Shown one piece after another: positions 54,584-62,006 of a DNA stretch of 64,000 nt; the first letter of the stretch is position 1; each line of letters begins with the position of its first letter. This stretch comes from Aerococcaceae bacterium NML190073 (GTDB taxonomy: Bacteria; Bacillota; Bacilli; Lactobacillales; Aerococcaceae), in NCBI GenBank assembly GCA_026131555.1, contig JAMXJH010000007.1:1-64000 (forward strand). Reading direction: 5' to 3'. Both the position numbers and the translations under genes were made by a program. The notes beneath the pieces were generated by a model, which saw only the letters and a program-made list of their open reading frames with translations, had not been told where the DNA came from and did no database searches.

Positions 54584-54599
54584 GGTTCGATAGTGTAAA
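54571..54599 (-). promoter_or_regulatory. Promoter of the nucleotidyltransferase module
   Basis: On the minus strand TTTACA (54599-54594) and TATAAT (54576-54571) are 17 bp apart. The leader to the first gene is about 100 nt. Confidence 0.82.
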
Positions 54600-54694
54600 G
54601 TGAAGCGGGAACACGATAAAGGTTGTCAATCTGGTCAAGTGCTTAATATCAATGAATGCAAAAAATACAGTGAATATGGAGGAAAAGAGTCAAA

Positions 54695-54769
54695 CACATC
54701 CACATACGCAAATGACACATTTAGCGTTCTATTCGTCTGTGGAAGCGCCTAGTTGTGTCATCTGATGTG
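54695..54769. other. Long imperfect hairpin in a gene-free stretch
   Basis: Between the divergent promoter at 54599 and the DivIVA-like gene I see no coding frame. The stretch holds CACATC (54695-54700) paired with GATGTG (54764-54769), enclosing ATGACACA (54712-54719) paired with TGTGTCAT (54754-54761). Whether it is transcribed is unknown. Confidence 0.55.
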
Positions 54770-54919
54770 AATAAGTATGTCGTTTGCCGCCTGTTTCGAT
54801 AAAGGTTCGCTGATATGACGTCACCACCTTTTTTCCATTTTGTGCAAAAAAAGGATGCGTTCTCAGCGAAGATTTGATATGATAGTAGGGAATGAGAACA
54901 GGGAAGAAAAGGTGGTTTG

Positions 54920-55630
54920 ATGGAACAGATTACACATATCGGATTAAGTATTCTTGGCTATAATCGCCAACAAGTCGATCGCTTAATCGAACAAAAAGAC
55001 GCACGCTTGAAACAATTAGAACAGGAAATCGCCGTGTTCAAAGCACAATTCGAGCAGCTGGAACAACAATTACAAACTTATATCCACATGGAAGATGAAT
55101 TGAAGGCCGGTATTTTGGATGCGAGAATGGCAGGTAAGACTATTCTGGAGAACTCCACGCAAGAAGCAACACGTATTGTGGAGCGCACGAATGAACAAGT
55201 CATTCAATACAAGGAAACCATTGCGTATCAAAGCCAAGAATTAGTCAATAGCGGCACTTCCTTGAAAGACCGAATGAATGAAATGAAGCAGGAATTGTTG
55301 ACGACCATTCAAGCCTATCAGAAAATGATTGAATCCACCGACTTTGACGCGATGTATCCAAGCGACGCATCGAAGAAGTTGAGCCTACAATTAGAAGGAT
55401 TGGAAGCGGAAGAACCGTTGAGTGTCAATTTCAATAGCCAACCTGTCATTGAGAACAGTTTGACGCAAGAAGAGCGCATGGAATTGAAGGGCTTAATTCA
55501 AGACGTCATGGATCATGAAGTAGAGGACGAAGAAGTGTATCGTGCCGTCGGCGAAGCGGTAGCAGCGCCAAGTCAATCGAGTTCCGCTCAGAAGAAATTA
55601 GTGAAGTTTACGCACAAGAAATCAAGATAG
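54920..55630 (+). CDS. DivIVA-domain coiled-coil protein
   Basis: A 236-residue protein beginning with a DivIVA-like element (LSILGYNRQQVDRLIEQK) followed by long coiled coils (about 25-145), an acidic linker and a basic KKLVKFTHKKSR tail. DivIVA-type proteins mark poles or septa and organise growth or division. It is too diverged to be the main DivIVA. A TATGAT -10 lies upstream, and the terminator at 55644-55669 ends the transcript. The ATG at 54920 follows AAAAGGTGG. Confidence 0.7.
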   Translation: MEQITHIGLSILGYNRQQVDRLIEQKDARLKQLEQEIAVFKAQFEQLEQQLQTYIHMEDELKAGILDARMAGKTILENSTQEATRIVERTNEQVIQYKETIAYQSQELVNSGTSLKDRMNEMKQELLTTIQAYQKMIESTDFDAMYPSDASKKLSLQLEGLEAEEPLSVNFNSQPVIENSLTQEERMELKGLIQDVMDHEVEDEEVYRAVGEAVAAPSQSSSAQKKLVKFTHKKSR

Positions 55631-55643
55631 TATAGGACGTGAA

Positions 55644-55669
55644 GCCCCGTGTAACTGTCACGGGCTTTT
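55644..55669 (+). terminator. Intrinsic terminator after the DivIVA-like gene
   Basis: GCCCCGTG (55644-55651) pairs with CACGGGC (55659-55665) and is followed by TTTT. One C of the 5' arm is unpaired. Confidence 0.8.
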
Positions 55670-55693
55670 GTTTATGTTAAATTGGAGGAGATT

Positions 55694-57277
55694 ATGGGAA
55701 ATCATTTAGAAACAGCAGTCAACAAACGCCGTACCTTTGCGATTATTTCGCATCCCGATGCCGGTAAAACAACCATTACCGAGCAATTATTGCTTTTCAG
55801 TGGAGCGATTCGTGAAGCCGGAACCGTTAAGGCGAAAGGGAAACAATCCAAGAAATTCGCTAAATCGGATTGGATGGAAATTGAGAAACAACGTGGTATC
55901 TCGGTAACAAGTTCCGTCATGCAAGTCGATTACGACGGCTATCAAGTGAATATTTTGGACACGCCGGGACACGAGGATTTCTCGGAAGATACGTACCGTA
56001 CATTAATGGCGGTTGATGCGGCAGTCATGGTCGTTGACTCGGGTAAAGGGATTGAGCCGCAAACGAAGAAATTATTTGAAGTATGTAGCATGCGCGGTAT
56101 CCCAATCTTTACCTTTATGAACAAGTTGGACCGTGACGGGCGCGAGCCGCTCGAATTGGTGGCGGAATTGGAAGAAGTCTTGGGCATCAACGCCTACCCG
56201 ATGAACTGGCCGATGGGCATGGGCAAAAACTTGCTCGGCTTATACGATTTATACAACAAACGTGTCGAATTGCGCCTCAGTGACGAAGAAGACAGCGAAC
56301 TGTATATCCCGCTTGATGAAGACGGCGAAGCGCAAGGCGAACACGCCTTCAAGCAGTCCACCATTTACACGCAAGCAATGGAAGACGCACAATTATTGGT
56401 AGAAGCGGGCAATGAATTTGACCGCGACTTGATTAACAAAGGGAAGTTGACACCGGTTTTCTTCGGCTCAGCATTGACCGGTTTCGGGGTGCAAACCTTT
56501 TTCGATGCGTTCGTTGATTTAGCACCGGCGCCGTCAGCAGTGGAAGCCGAAGACGGTGTTGTCGTTGAACCGACGCAAGCGCAATTCACCGGTTTCGTCT
56601 TCAAAATTCAAGCGAATATGAACCCAGCACACCGCGACCGTATTGCTTTCGTCCGTATTTGTTCAGGCGAATTCGAGAAAGGCATGAACGTGACGTTGAA
56701 TCGCACCGGTAGAACGATTCGCATGGCGCATACGACGCAGTTTATGGCGGATACACGTGAAGAAGTGCAAGAAGCTGTTGCCGGTGATATTATCGGTTTG
56801 TACGATACAGGGAATTTGCAAATCGGTGACACCTTATATTCAGGGAACAAAGGCTTGCAGTTTAAGCCGCTCCCACAATTTACGCCGGAACTCTTTATGA
56901 AAGTGACGCCGAAGAACGTCATGAAACAGAAGTCGTTCCACAAAGGGATTGAGCAACTCGTTCAAGAGGGTGCCGTGCAATTATACAAAACTTACCACAC
57001 CGAAGAATACATCATCGGGGCAGTCGGACAGTTGCAGTTTGAAGTATTCCAGTACCGTCTATTGAACGAATATAATGCGGAAGTCGAAATGACCTCAATC
57101 GGTAGCAAAATTGCCCGCTGGATTGACGAGAAAGACTTAAACCCGAATATGTCATCAAGTCGTAACTTGTTAGCCAAAGACCGTTTCGGTCAGCCGGTCT
57201 TCCTCTTCGAGAACACTTTCGCAGAAAACTGGTTCAAAGATAAATACCCGAACATCGAATTGAAGAAGTTGTTGTAA
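55694..57277 (+). CDS. prfC: Peptide chain release factor 3
   Basis: A 527-residue translational GTPase that recycles RF1/RF2. The P-loop is SHPDAGKTT, switch [18 protein letters not shown], and the G4 motif NKLD lies in [16 protein letters not shown]. The domains II and III that follow are those of RF3, not EF-G. The ATG at 55694 follows GGAGGAG. Confidence 0.96.
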   Translation: MGNHLETAVNKRRTFAIISHPDAGKTTITEQLLLFSGAIREAGTVKAKGKQSKKFAKSDWMEIEKQRGISVTSSVMQVDYDGYQVNILDTPGHEDFSEDTYRTLMAVDAAVMVVDSGKGIEPQTKKLFEVCSMRGIPIFTFMNKLDRDGREPLELVAELEEVLGINAYPMNWPMGMGKNLLGLYDLYNKRVELRLSDEEDSELYIPLDEDGEAQGEHAFKQSTIYTQAMEDAQLLVEAGNEFDRDLINKGKLTPVFFGSALTGFGVQTFFDAFVDLAPAPSAVEAEDGVVVEPTQAQFTGFVFKIQANMNPAHRDRIAFVRICSGEFEKGMNVTLNRTGRTIRMAHTTQFMADTREEVQEAVAGDIIGLYDTGNLQIGDTLYSGNKGLQFKPLPQFTPELFMKVTPKNVMKQKSFHKGIEQLVQEGAVQLYKTYHTEEYIIGAVGQLQFEVFQYRLLNEYNAEVEMTSIGSKIARWIDEKDLNPNMSSSRNLLAKDRFGQPVFLFENTFAENWFKDKYPNIELKKLL

Positions 57278-57287
57278 TGCTTTGCCC

Positions 57288-57316
57288 TTGCACTCCCTTT
57301 CCAATGATGTTATAAT
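57288..57316 (+). promoter_or_regulatory. Strong promoter of the 57.3-kb structured RNA
   Basis: TTGCAC (57288-57293) and perfect TATAAT (57311-57316) are 17 bp apart with a TG extended -10. Transcription should start near 57323. Confidence 0.88.
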
Positions 57317-57322
57317 CATCCA

Positions 57323-57568
57323 CATGCGATGAGTCGAAGCAGCCTGGTAGGCTGTAAGAGATAATCGGGAACGACGTTTCCCATTATCTGTGAGGCAAGG
57401 CATCTGGAACTGCTCGGACAGTTCAAGTCGGGAAGACTGATGCGATTCAAAGGTGCTGTGAACGCCTTTGTTTAATGATGCGAGCATCATTTTGCCATTC
57501 GGGAATGTGGCAACATTCACTCAGAATCTCTCCAGTAAGTCGGAACAACTTACCGGAGGGATTTTTTT
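57323..57568 (+). ncRNA. Candidate ~246-nt stand-alone structured RNA
   Basis: The stretch has no supported frame and is packed with hairpins: CAGCC/GGCTG (57340-57354), AGATAAT/ATTATCT with an inner GGGAA/TTCCC (57359-57389), a stem GCATC/GATGC (57400-57443) enclosing GAACTG/CAGTTC and AGTC/GACT, CAAAGGTG/CGCCTTTG (57448-57470), AATGATG/CATCATT (57474-57491), GAATGT/ACATTC (57503-57518), then a terminator. The promoter at 57288-57316 is nearly perfect and no plus-strand gene follows, so it is not an obvious leader. It lacks marks of RNase P, tmRNA, 6S or T-box RNAs that I know. Confidence 0.75.
57527..57568 (+). terminator. Intrinsic terminator of the 57.3-kb RNA
   Basis: TCTCTCC-a-GTAAGT pairs with ACTTAC-c-GGAGGGA across a 7-nt loop (57527-57561), followed by seven T. 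Confidence 0.93.
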
Positions 57569-57632
57569 GTTCCTTGCCCAAAAGTTCCCACTCATCACCC
57601 AAGTACCTGATGATACAACAACAAAACTCACC

Positions 57633-57942
57633 CAATCCCGCGGCGTGCCGGGATTTCTCAAAAATAAAGTAAGGCAATCCTTCGTCGTGCCGGGGTCTCC
57701 AAAAAATAAAGTAAGGCAATCCTGCGGCGTGCCGAGACTTCTAAAAAATAAAGTAAGGCAATCCTGCCGCGTGCCAGTGTTTCTAAAAAATAAAGTAAGT
57801 CAATCCTGCCGCGTGCCGGGGTTTCTAAAAAATAAAGTAAGGCAATCCTGCCGCGTGCTGGGGTTTCTAAAAAATAAAGTAAGTCAATCCTGCCGCGTGC
57901 CAGTGCTTCTAAAAAATAAAGTAAAGCAATCCCGCGGCGGGA
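57633..57942. repeat. 42-bp tandem repeat array 2 (seven units)
   Basis: The element AAATAAAGTA recurs at 57662, 57704, 57746, 57788, 57830, 57872 and 57914, exactly every 42 bp. Each unit is module A reversed (TTTCTAAAAAATAAAGTA) plus a GGCA-N11-TGCC module B, the same two modules as array 1 at 35612-35964. Relative to array 1, module A is inverted while B keeps its direction. Because 42 is divisible by three, open frames run through on both strands, but they have no ribosome site or family and are not called. Confidence 0.92.
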
Positions 57943-58038
57943 ATGCGTCATGCAAACTCGAAGAAAGCCCGTCCACCGAGCATCTTGTCTTACAAAAAAT
58001 CAAAGGACACCCGTGGCACACGTATGCAGTTTGAGCGA

Positions 58039-58067
58039 CTGACAGAATAGGGGAAAAGTGGTACAAT
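58039..58067 (+). promoter_or_regulatory. Orphan strong promoter downstream of array 2
   Basis: CTGACA (58039-58044) and TGGTACAAT (-10 at 58062-58067) have 17-bp spacing. No plus-strand gene follows; transcription would run toward the 58138-58174 hairpin and antisense to the thioredoxin-like gene. The rest of 57943-58184 shows no gene. Confidence 0.6.
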
Positions 58068-58132
58068 GACAGGAACATGAACAAGATAAATAGCATTTGA
58101 AAGGATTAGAAGTAACGATTCTCTCCCTCACA

Positions 58133-58174
58133 CAAAAAAACACCGCTTGTTTAGCTTTGCTAACAGCGGTGTTT
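58133..58174 (-). terminator. Terminator of the ytmP-trmB-thioredoxin-like operon
   Basis: On the minus strand AAACACCGCTGTTAGC pairs with the complementary GCTAAACAAGCGGTGTTT arm (one bulge) and ends in a T run (plus-strand A run at 58134-58140). Confidence 0.88.
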
Positions 58175-58184
58175 CGTTGATGCA

Positions 58185-58463
58185 TTAAGGTCTCGGGGTT
58201 AAATTACAACTAACACCCATTAAGTCGCCCAAATCAAAGATGAGTTGATTGTTCGGCATGTGTAGGACGGGAACGCCGATAAAGCCCCATTTTTTGCGCT
58301 CGTCGAATTCGGGACGATTGTCGCGTAAGTTGAGAAATTGTTTCAAGTTTGCCATGGAATCGGTGATGTTAACGGCTTGATAGTCAATGCCTTGCTTCTC
58401 CAATTCAGCAACGAACGGTTGCGTATCCGGACATTTATCGCTGTAATATAACGTGTAAGTCAT
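58185..58463 (-). CDS. Glutaredoxin/thioredoxin-like small protein
   Basis: A 92-residue thioredoxin-fold protein with a CPDT segment (Cys at about 11) near the first helix and the cis-Pro loop GVPVL (about 63-67). The second Cys of a CxxC pair is missing at the usual spot, so it may act by a monothiol route or in metal or thiol binding. It is the last gene of a three-gene minus-strand unit. Confidence 0.75.
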   Translation of the reverse strand: MTYTLYYSDKCPDTQPFVAELEKQGIDYQAVNITDSMANLKQFLNLRDNRPEFDERKKWGFIGVPVLHMPNNQLIFDLGDLMGVSCNLTPRP

Positions 58464-58466
58464 CGT

Positions 58467-59123
58467 TTAGTCCTCCTTGTCGGCGCCGGCGAAAGCCGCT
58501 TCCATACGATAGATACGTTGTCCGCGCGCTGCAAATTTCATTTCGTATTCGGTTTGAATATTGCCTTCGTAATCAGACTGGTGCAAATCGAGCCACACTT
58601 GTTTGAAGTGCATGCCGTACTGCGACATACTCGCTAGCGAATACTCGAACAGTCCCTGATTATCCGTCTTGAAGTGAATCTCGCCGGTCGCAACGAGAAT
58701 ATCTTGATACTGCTTCAAGAAGGCGCTTGAAGTCAAGCGACGTTTCTCGTGGCGTTTTTTCGGCCAAGGGTCACTGAAGTTCAAGTACACACGGTCGATT
58801 TCTCCCGGTGCAAAGTAATTGCTCAAATCACGTCCGTCCGCATGTAAAATTTGGAGGTTCGGTAATTGTTCCCGTAATTGGTGGTCGAGGACGCAGACGA
58901 TAACGCTCGTTTGAATCTCAATGCTAATATAATTGATATGCGGGTGCGCCTTCGCCATTTCGGTAATGAAGCGACCTTTCCCGGAGCCAACTTCGATATG
59001 AATCGGTTGTTCTTTAGCAAAACGGGTTTGCCATTTGCCACGCAAGGTTTCCGCTTGTTGCGGAACGTATTCAGGGTGGTTATTTAATTTATCTTGTGCC
59101 CATGGTTTATGGCGCAATCTCAT
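58467..59123 (-). CDS. trmB: tRNA (guanine-N7-)-methyltransferase
   Basis: A 218-residue SAM methyltransferase that makes m7G46 in tRNA. Motifs are [15 protein letters not shown], the family-specific [17 protein letters not shown], and [13 protein letters not shown]. The ATG at 59123 overlaps the ytmP stop (ATGA). The ytmP-trmB order matches B. subtilis. Confidence 0.96.
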   Translation of the reverse strand: MRLRHKPWAQDKLNNHPEYVPQQAETLRGKWQTRFAKEQPIHIEVGSGKGRFITEMAKAHPHINYISIEIQTSVIVCVLDHQLREQLPNLQILHADGRDLSNYFAPGEIDRVYLNFSDPWPKKRHEKRRLTSSAFLKQYQDILVATGEIHFKTDNQGLFEYSLASMSQYGMHFKQVWLDLHQSDYEGNIQTEYEMKFAARGQRIYRMEAAFAGADKED

Positions 59124-59956
59124 AATGTTTTATCTCCTTTATCGGCTAATTGTCTTTGACGATGTTGCTGCACAGCGTCTTCGTAGATACTTCGTAATAA
59201 CAGCACGATTTCGTTCATTTTTTGATGCTGTCCTTCGTTGAAATACTGCTTAATCAAACGCAAGCAATTGATTAAACTATACCATTGTGTTCGCTTGTAG
59301 AAGGTGGCATCTTTTTGGAAATTGTAGCGGTCAAACCATTCCATCCAGCTGCTCGGGGTAAAGTATTGGCAGAGTAGAAACGTAATGTCGCTGAGCGGGT
59401 CGGCGATTCGGACGGCTTCCCAATCGACGAGATAGAGGTGTTGATTGGCTGCCAGTAGGAAGTTGCGATGGTGCAAATCGCCGTGACAGACGACGTAGTC
59501 AACTTGATAGAAATCTTCATCCAGAATGTCCTCCAAGAAACGTACAACATCATTGAAGAAGCGATGCGAGTTCAATGATGGTGCCAGTTCGTGATAATAT
59601 TCTTCGATGAAATCCATCGGGTAGAAGACGCTGCCGTTCGTGCGTCGTAAGATATGGAGGAGGTGCGTGGTTGTGTGCACGCGTTTAATCAGTTGAATGA
59701 CGTGTGCTTGGTCCATATCTTGCTTGGCGAGTAAATGTCCGTCTTGCCATTCTTGTGCCGTGAGAATATCGCCGGAATAAGTGCGTTGTGTCCATAATAA
59801 TTTAGGGGCGATACCCTCGGCTGCCAGCATGGTCGTGAAAGGGGAGGCGTTGCGTTTCAAGAAGACACGTTCTTCTTGTTGAACGCCCATAAAGGCTTGT
59901 CCGGTTGACCCGTCATTCAACGGAATCAGTTGCCAGTCAGTTGTGTTATGTGTCAC
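59120..59956 (-). CDS. ytmP: Phosphotransferase of the YtmP (aminoglycoside/choline kinase-like) family
   Basis: A 278-residue kinase-like protein with the catalytic loop [14 protein letters not shown] and the DWE motif of metal binding in [17 protein letters not shown]. The GTG at 59956 follows AAGGAG at a 7-nt spacing; the nearby ATG is out of frame. The substrate is unknown; choline-kinase-like and thiamine-kinase-like relatives exist. It is co-transcribed with trmB. Confidence 0.88.
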   Translation of the reverse strand: MTHNTTDWQLIPLNDGSTGQAFMGVQQEERVFLKRNASPFTTMLAAEGIAPKLLWTQRTYSGDILTAQEWQDGHLLAKQDMDQAHVIQLIKRVHTTTHLLHILRRTNGSVFYPMDFIEEYYHELAPSLNSHRFFNDVVRFLEDILDEDFYQVDYVVCHGDLHHRNFLLAANQHLYLVDWEAVRIADPLSDITFLLCQYFTPSSWMEWFDRYNFQKDATFYKRTQWYSLINCLRLIKQYFNEGQHQKMNEIVLLLRSIYEDAVQQHRQRQLADKGDKTL

Positions 59957-60043
59957 GCCATCGCTCCTTTCATTGCATATGTCTTAGTGAAGTACATTTG
60001 TCGATACAACACATTGTATCATCTTATTGTCGCAGGTCAATCC

Positions 60044-60376
60044 TTAATTGTTCGTCACATAGATATCCAATATTTCACCGCTATAAGCATCGCAAATGAA
60101 TTGGTATTGGACTAATTTGCCGTCTTCAATTCGGCTGATACCGCCGACATAGACGAGCGGTTTGCTTTCGATATGCGGATACTCAATCACATTGTAATCA
60201 ATCCACGAACCTTCAACCGCACCTTGTTGTGAGAATTGTTTTTTCGCTTCTTCAAGGACAACGCCGGGACGTTTCGGACGATTTTCTTTGTAGAGTAGGA
60301 CGCTGGCAGCACCGATTGCAGCACCCGTCACTAGAAGGAGTGAGCCTAATAAGCCTTCACGTTTATGATTTGTCAT
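60044..60376 (-). CDS. Small membrane-anchored PepSY-like protein
   Basis: A 110-residue protein with one N-terminal membrane segment (about 8-28) and an exported ~75-residue region ending in VQYQFICDAYSGEILDIYV, which resembles a single PepSY repeat. PepSY domains are linked to protease inhibition; no function is proven. It lies upstream of ytmP on the same strand with its own leader. Confidence 0.7.
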   Translation of the reverse strand: MTNHKREGLLGSLLLVTGAAIGAASVLLYKENRPKRPGVVLEEAKKQFSQQGAVEGSWIDYNVIEYPHIESKPLVYVGGISRIEDGKLVQYQFICDAYSGEILDIYVTNN

Positions 60377-60526
60377 AATGATTCACCTCGTTATTTGATA
60401 GAAGTATTATAGCATATTACCGCATTGTATCCAAAGGGGAAAATCATAGAGGGGGCTTGCGAGAGTGAGCGGCAAACTACATAATGCTTTTGAAGAATCA
60501 TCGAACATAGAGTTAGGAGGATTTAA

Positions 60527-60976
60527 GTGGCACACACATCTACTGAACTGAAGACTTTGCGCGCAATCAAGCGTCCTATCTTTCAAATGCTGGTAGTCGT
60601 ATTGGTAATAAAAGGGTTATTGCTGGCAGCCTACTCAACATTAGGTATAAATAAGGTATATGAGTTAGAATTTGTGTTTAGGGCTGCGGTATTAATTTGG
60701 TTACTCTTTGATTTATGGAGATTCGCGAATGAATTACCCAAAGTAATCAGAGTGCTGGAGATATTGCAAACATTGTTTATTCTATTTTCATGCCAAAGCA
60801 GCGTGACTCTTAGTAGTCATATCATTGATCATCATCAGACAGCCATGAATCGTGGTGATTTTTATTTCGCGGTAATATTGGGCGTGCAAATTCTACTTAA
60901 TGGGATTGTTCTGTATCGTTGTTACCGTATGCGGAAACAATTACTGGCAGAAGTAGTGCCGGCGACAGAGGGATGA
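60527..60976 (+). CDS. Four-helix membrane protein, paralogue 1
   Basis: A 149-residue protein with about four membrane helices (20-38, 48-64, 75-92 and 107-128). The GTG at 60527 follows AGGAGG. It is a paralogue of the gene at 61319-61765: both share KxYxLxFxxxxxVLxLLxD in the middle and a DFY....GVQ.....V..R..R...QL ending. I know no family. Its terminator and the ~190 bp after it are nearly repeated behind the second copy. Confidence 0.75.
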   Translation: MAHTSTELKTLRAIKRPIFQMLVVVLVIKGLLLAAYSTLGINKVYELEFVFRAAVLIWLLFDLWRFANELPKVIRVLEILQTLFILFSCQSSVTLSSHIIDHHQTAMNRGDFYFAVILGVQILLNGIVLYRCYRMRKQLLAEVVPATEG

Positions 60977-60988
60977 TGCATTGAAGGA

Positions 60989-61180
60989 ATACTCATCACG
61001 GCACAACACGGTAAGCGACAGATACGTGTCATCGTGCTGTGCTTTTTTGTTTGGGTGTCGCTTCGATTTGGAATAGGAGAACCCCTCTCAATTAGGGTCG
61101 AGGAATTGAGTGTCAAACATTAATTGTACAAGCAAAGTATGCCACAACAAAGCGTGAATATTGCTTGGTTAGATGAGAGG
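60989..61180 (+). repeat. ~190-bp non-coding direct repeat, copy 1 (copy 2 at 61790-61978)
   Basis: The stretch after paralogue 1, containing its terminator, is repeated with high identity at 61790-61978 after paralogue 2. Conserved parts include TTTGTTTGGGTGTCGCTTCG, an inverted CTCAATT...AATTGAG segment and ACAAGCAAAGTATGCCACAA. It makes up most of the 343-bp gap between the two genes; no coding frame is shared by both copies. The second half may act as the promoter of the next gene. Confidence 0.85.
61001..61048 (+). terminator. Intrinsic terminator after paralogue 1
   Basis: GCACAACACG (61001-61010) pairs with CGTGCTGTGC (61033-61042; one mismatch) and six T follow. The same hairpin, with changed bases, follows paralogue 2. 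Confidence 0.88.
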
Positions 61181-61318
61181 AAGAACGAACAAATCGTCTT
61201 GATTTTTTTGCAGGTTTTATTTTATTATATGATTGTATAGTTACAATGCGTTTAACGCTCGTGTGGCTTATCAAATTGAGGATAATGGGCGATGTGGAAT
61301 TTTAGGAGGGACTGTATA

Positions 61319-61765
61319 ATGGTACAAGTGGATACTACAAAGAATAGCTTGTCGGAATTCAAAGGCTGGCTCGTCAGAATGCTCACGTTGTTACTGGTGG
61401 CGAATGGCTTGCAAATACTGATTGCCTCCATGTTGGGGTTAAAGTTTTACAAGTTAATATTCTGGGCGGGGCTTATTGTATGGGTACTTGTGGATGTGGT
61501 ACGCAAGTTTGCCAAGGAAACACCCAAAACTTTGGAATTGTTGCATTCAATCAAAGGGGTGACGCTGGTTTTAGGCGTGTTACAATTATGGGATTTAATT
61601 GCGCGCATCGTTGTCTTACGACACACACCAGCCAGTACGAATGACTTCTATTTGTTGGCGCTATTCGGCGTTCAAGTCGTACTGTATGCGGTGGTTGCGT
61701 ATCGCTCTCGTCAAATGTTCAAACAGTTACAAGTAGCACAACAGGAAGAAGGACAGCAACTGTAA
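61319..61765 (+). CDS. Four-helix membrane protein, paralogue 2
   Basis: A 148-residue protein with about four membrane helices (18-36, 46-62, 80-98 and 110-130), paralogous to the protein encoded at 60527-60976. The ATG at 61319 follows AGGAGGG; the in-frame start at 61292 lies inside the leader. A hairpin and ~190 bp like those behind paralogue 1 follow. Function unknown. Confidence 0.75.
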   Translation: MVQVDTTKNSLSEFKGWLVRMLTLLLVANGLQILIASMLGLKFYKLIFWAGLIVWVLVDVVRKFAKETPKTLELLHSIKGVTLVLGVLQLWDLIARIVVLRHTPASTNDFYLLALFGVQVVLYAVVAYRSRQMFKQLQVAQQEEGQQL

Positions 61766-61798
61766 TTCCTTGTATGAGATAGTAAGAATACCCATCAC

Positions 61799-61847
61799 GG
61801 AACAACACGGTGAGTGACAGATACGCGTCATCGTGTTGTGCTTTTTT
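61799..61847 (+). terminator. Intrinsic terminator after paralogue 2
   Basis: ACAACACG (61802-61809) pairs with CGTGTTGT (61832-61839) and six T follow shortly after. It is the counterpart of the hairpin at 61001-61048. Confidence 0.85.
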
Positions 61848-61973
61848 GTTTGGGTGTCGCTTCGATTTGGCTTAGGAGAAATCCTCTCAATCGGCTTCGA
61901 GGAGTTGAGCGTAAAACATTGATTTTACAAGCAAAGTATGCCACAATAAAGAGTAAAAGTTTCATGTTTAGAT

Positions 61974-61998
61974 GAGGGGGAAAGCGATCGCGTATCGC
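61974..61998 (+). promoter_or_regulatory. Shine-Dalgarno separated from the start by a hairpin
   Basis: GAGGGGG (61974-61980) is the only good ribosome site for the M42 gene but lies 26 nt from the ATG at 62007. A hairpin GCGAT-cgcgt-ATCGC (61984-61998) sits between them; with it folded the effective spacing falls to about 11 nt. Confidence 0.5.
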
Positions 61999-62006
61999 TA
62001 ATCAAT

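Noticed and set aside
57468-58034. Open frame of 188 codons with a 14-residue repeat running through array 2
   Set aside because: A 42-bp repeat lacking stop codons automatically gives long frames on both strands. There is no ribosome site, the frame starts inside the structured RNA, and no family is recognisable.
60922-61116. Minus-strand frame across the terminator behind paralogue 1
   Set aside because: It runs through the terminator hairpin, has no ribosome site, and is not kept in the second copy of the repeat.
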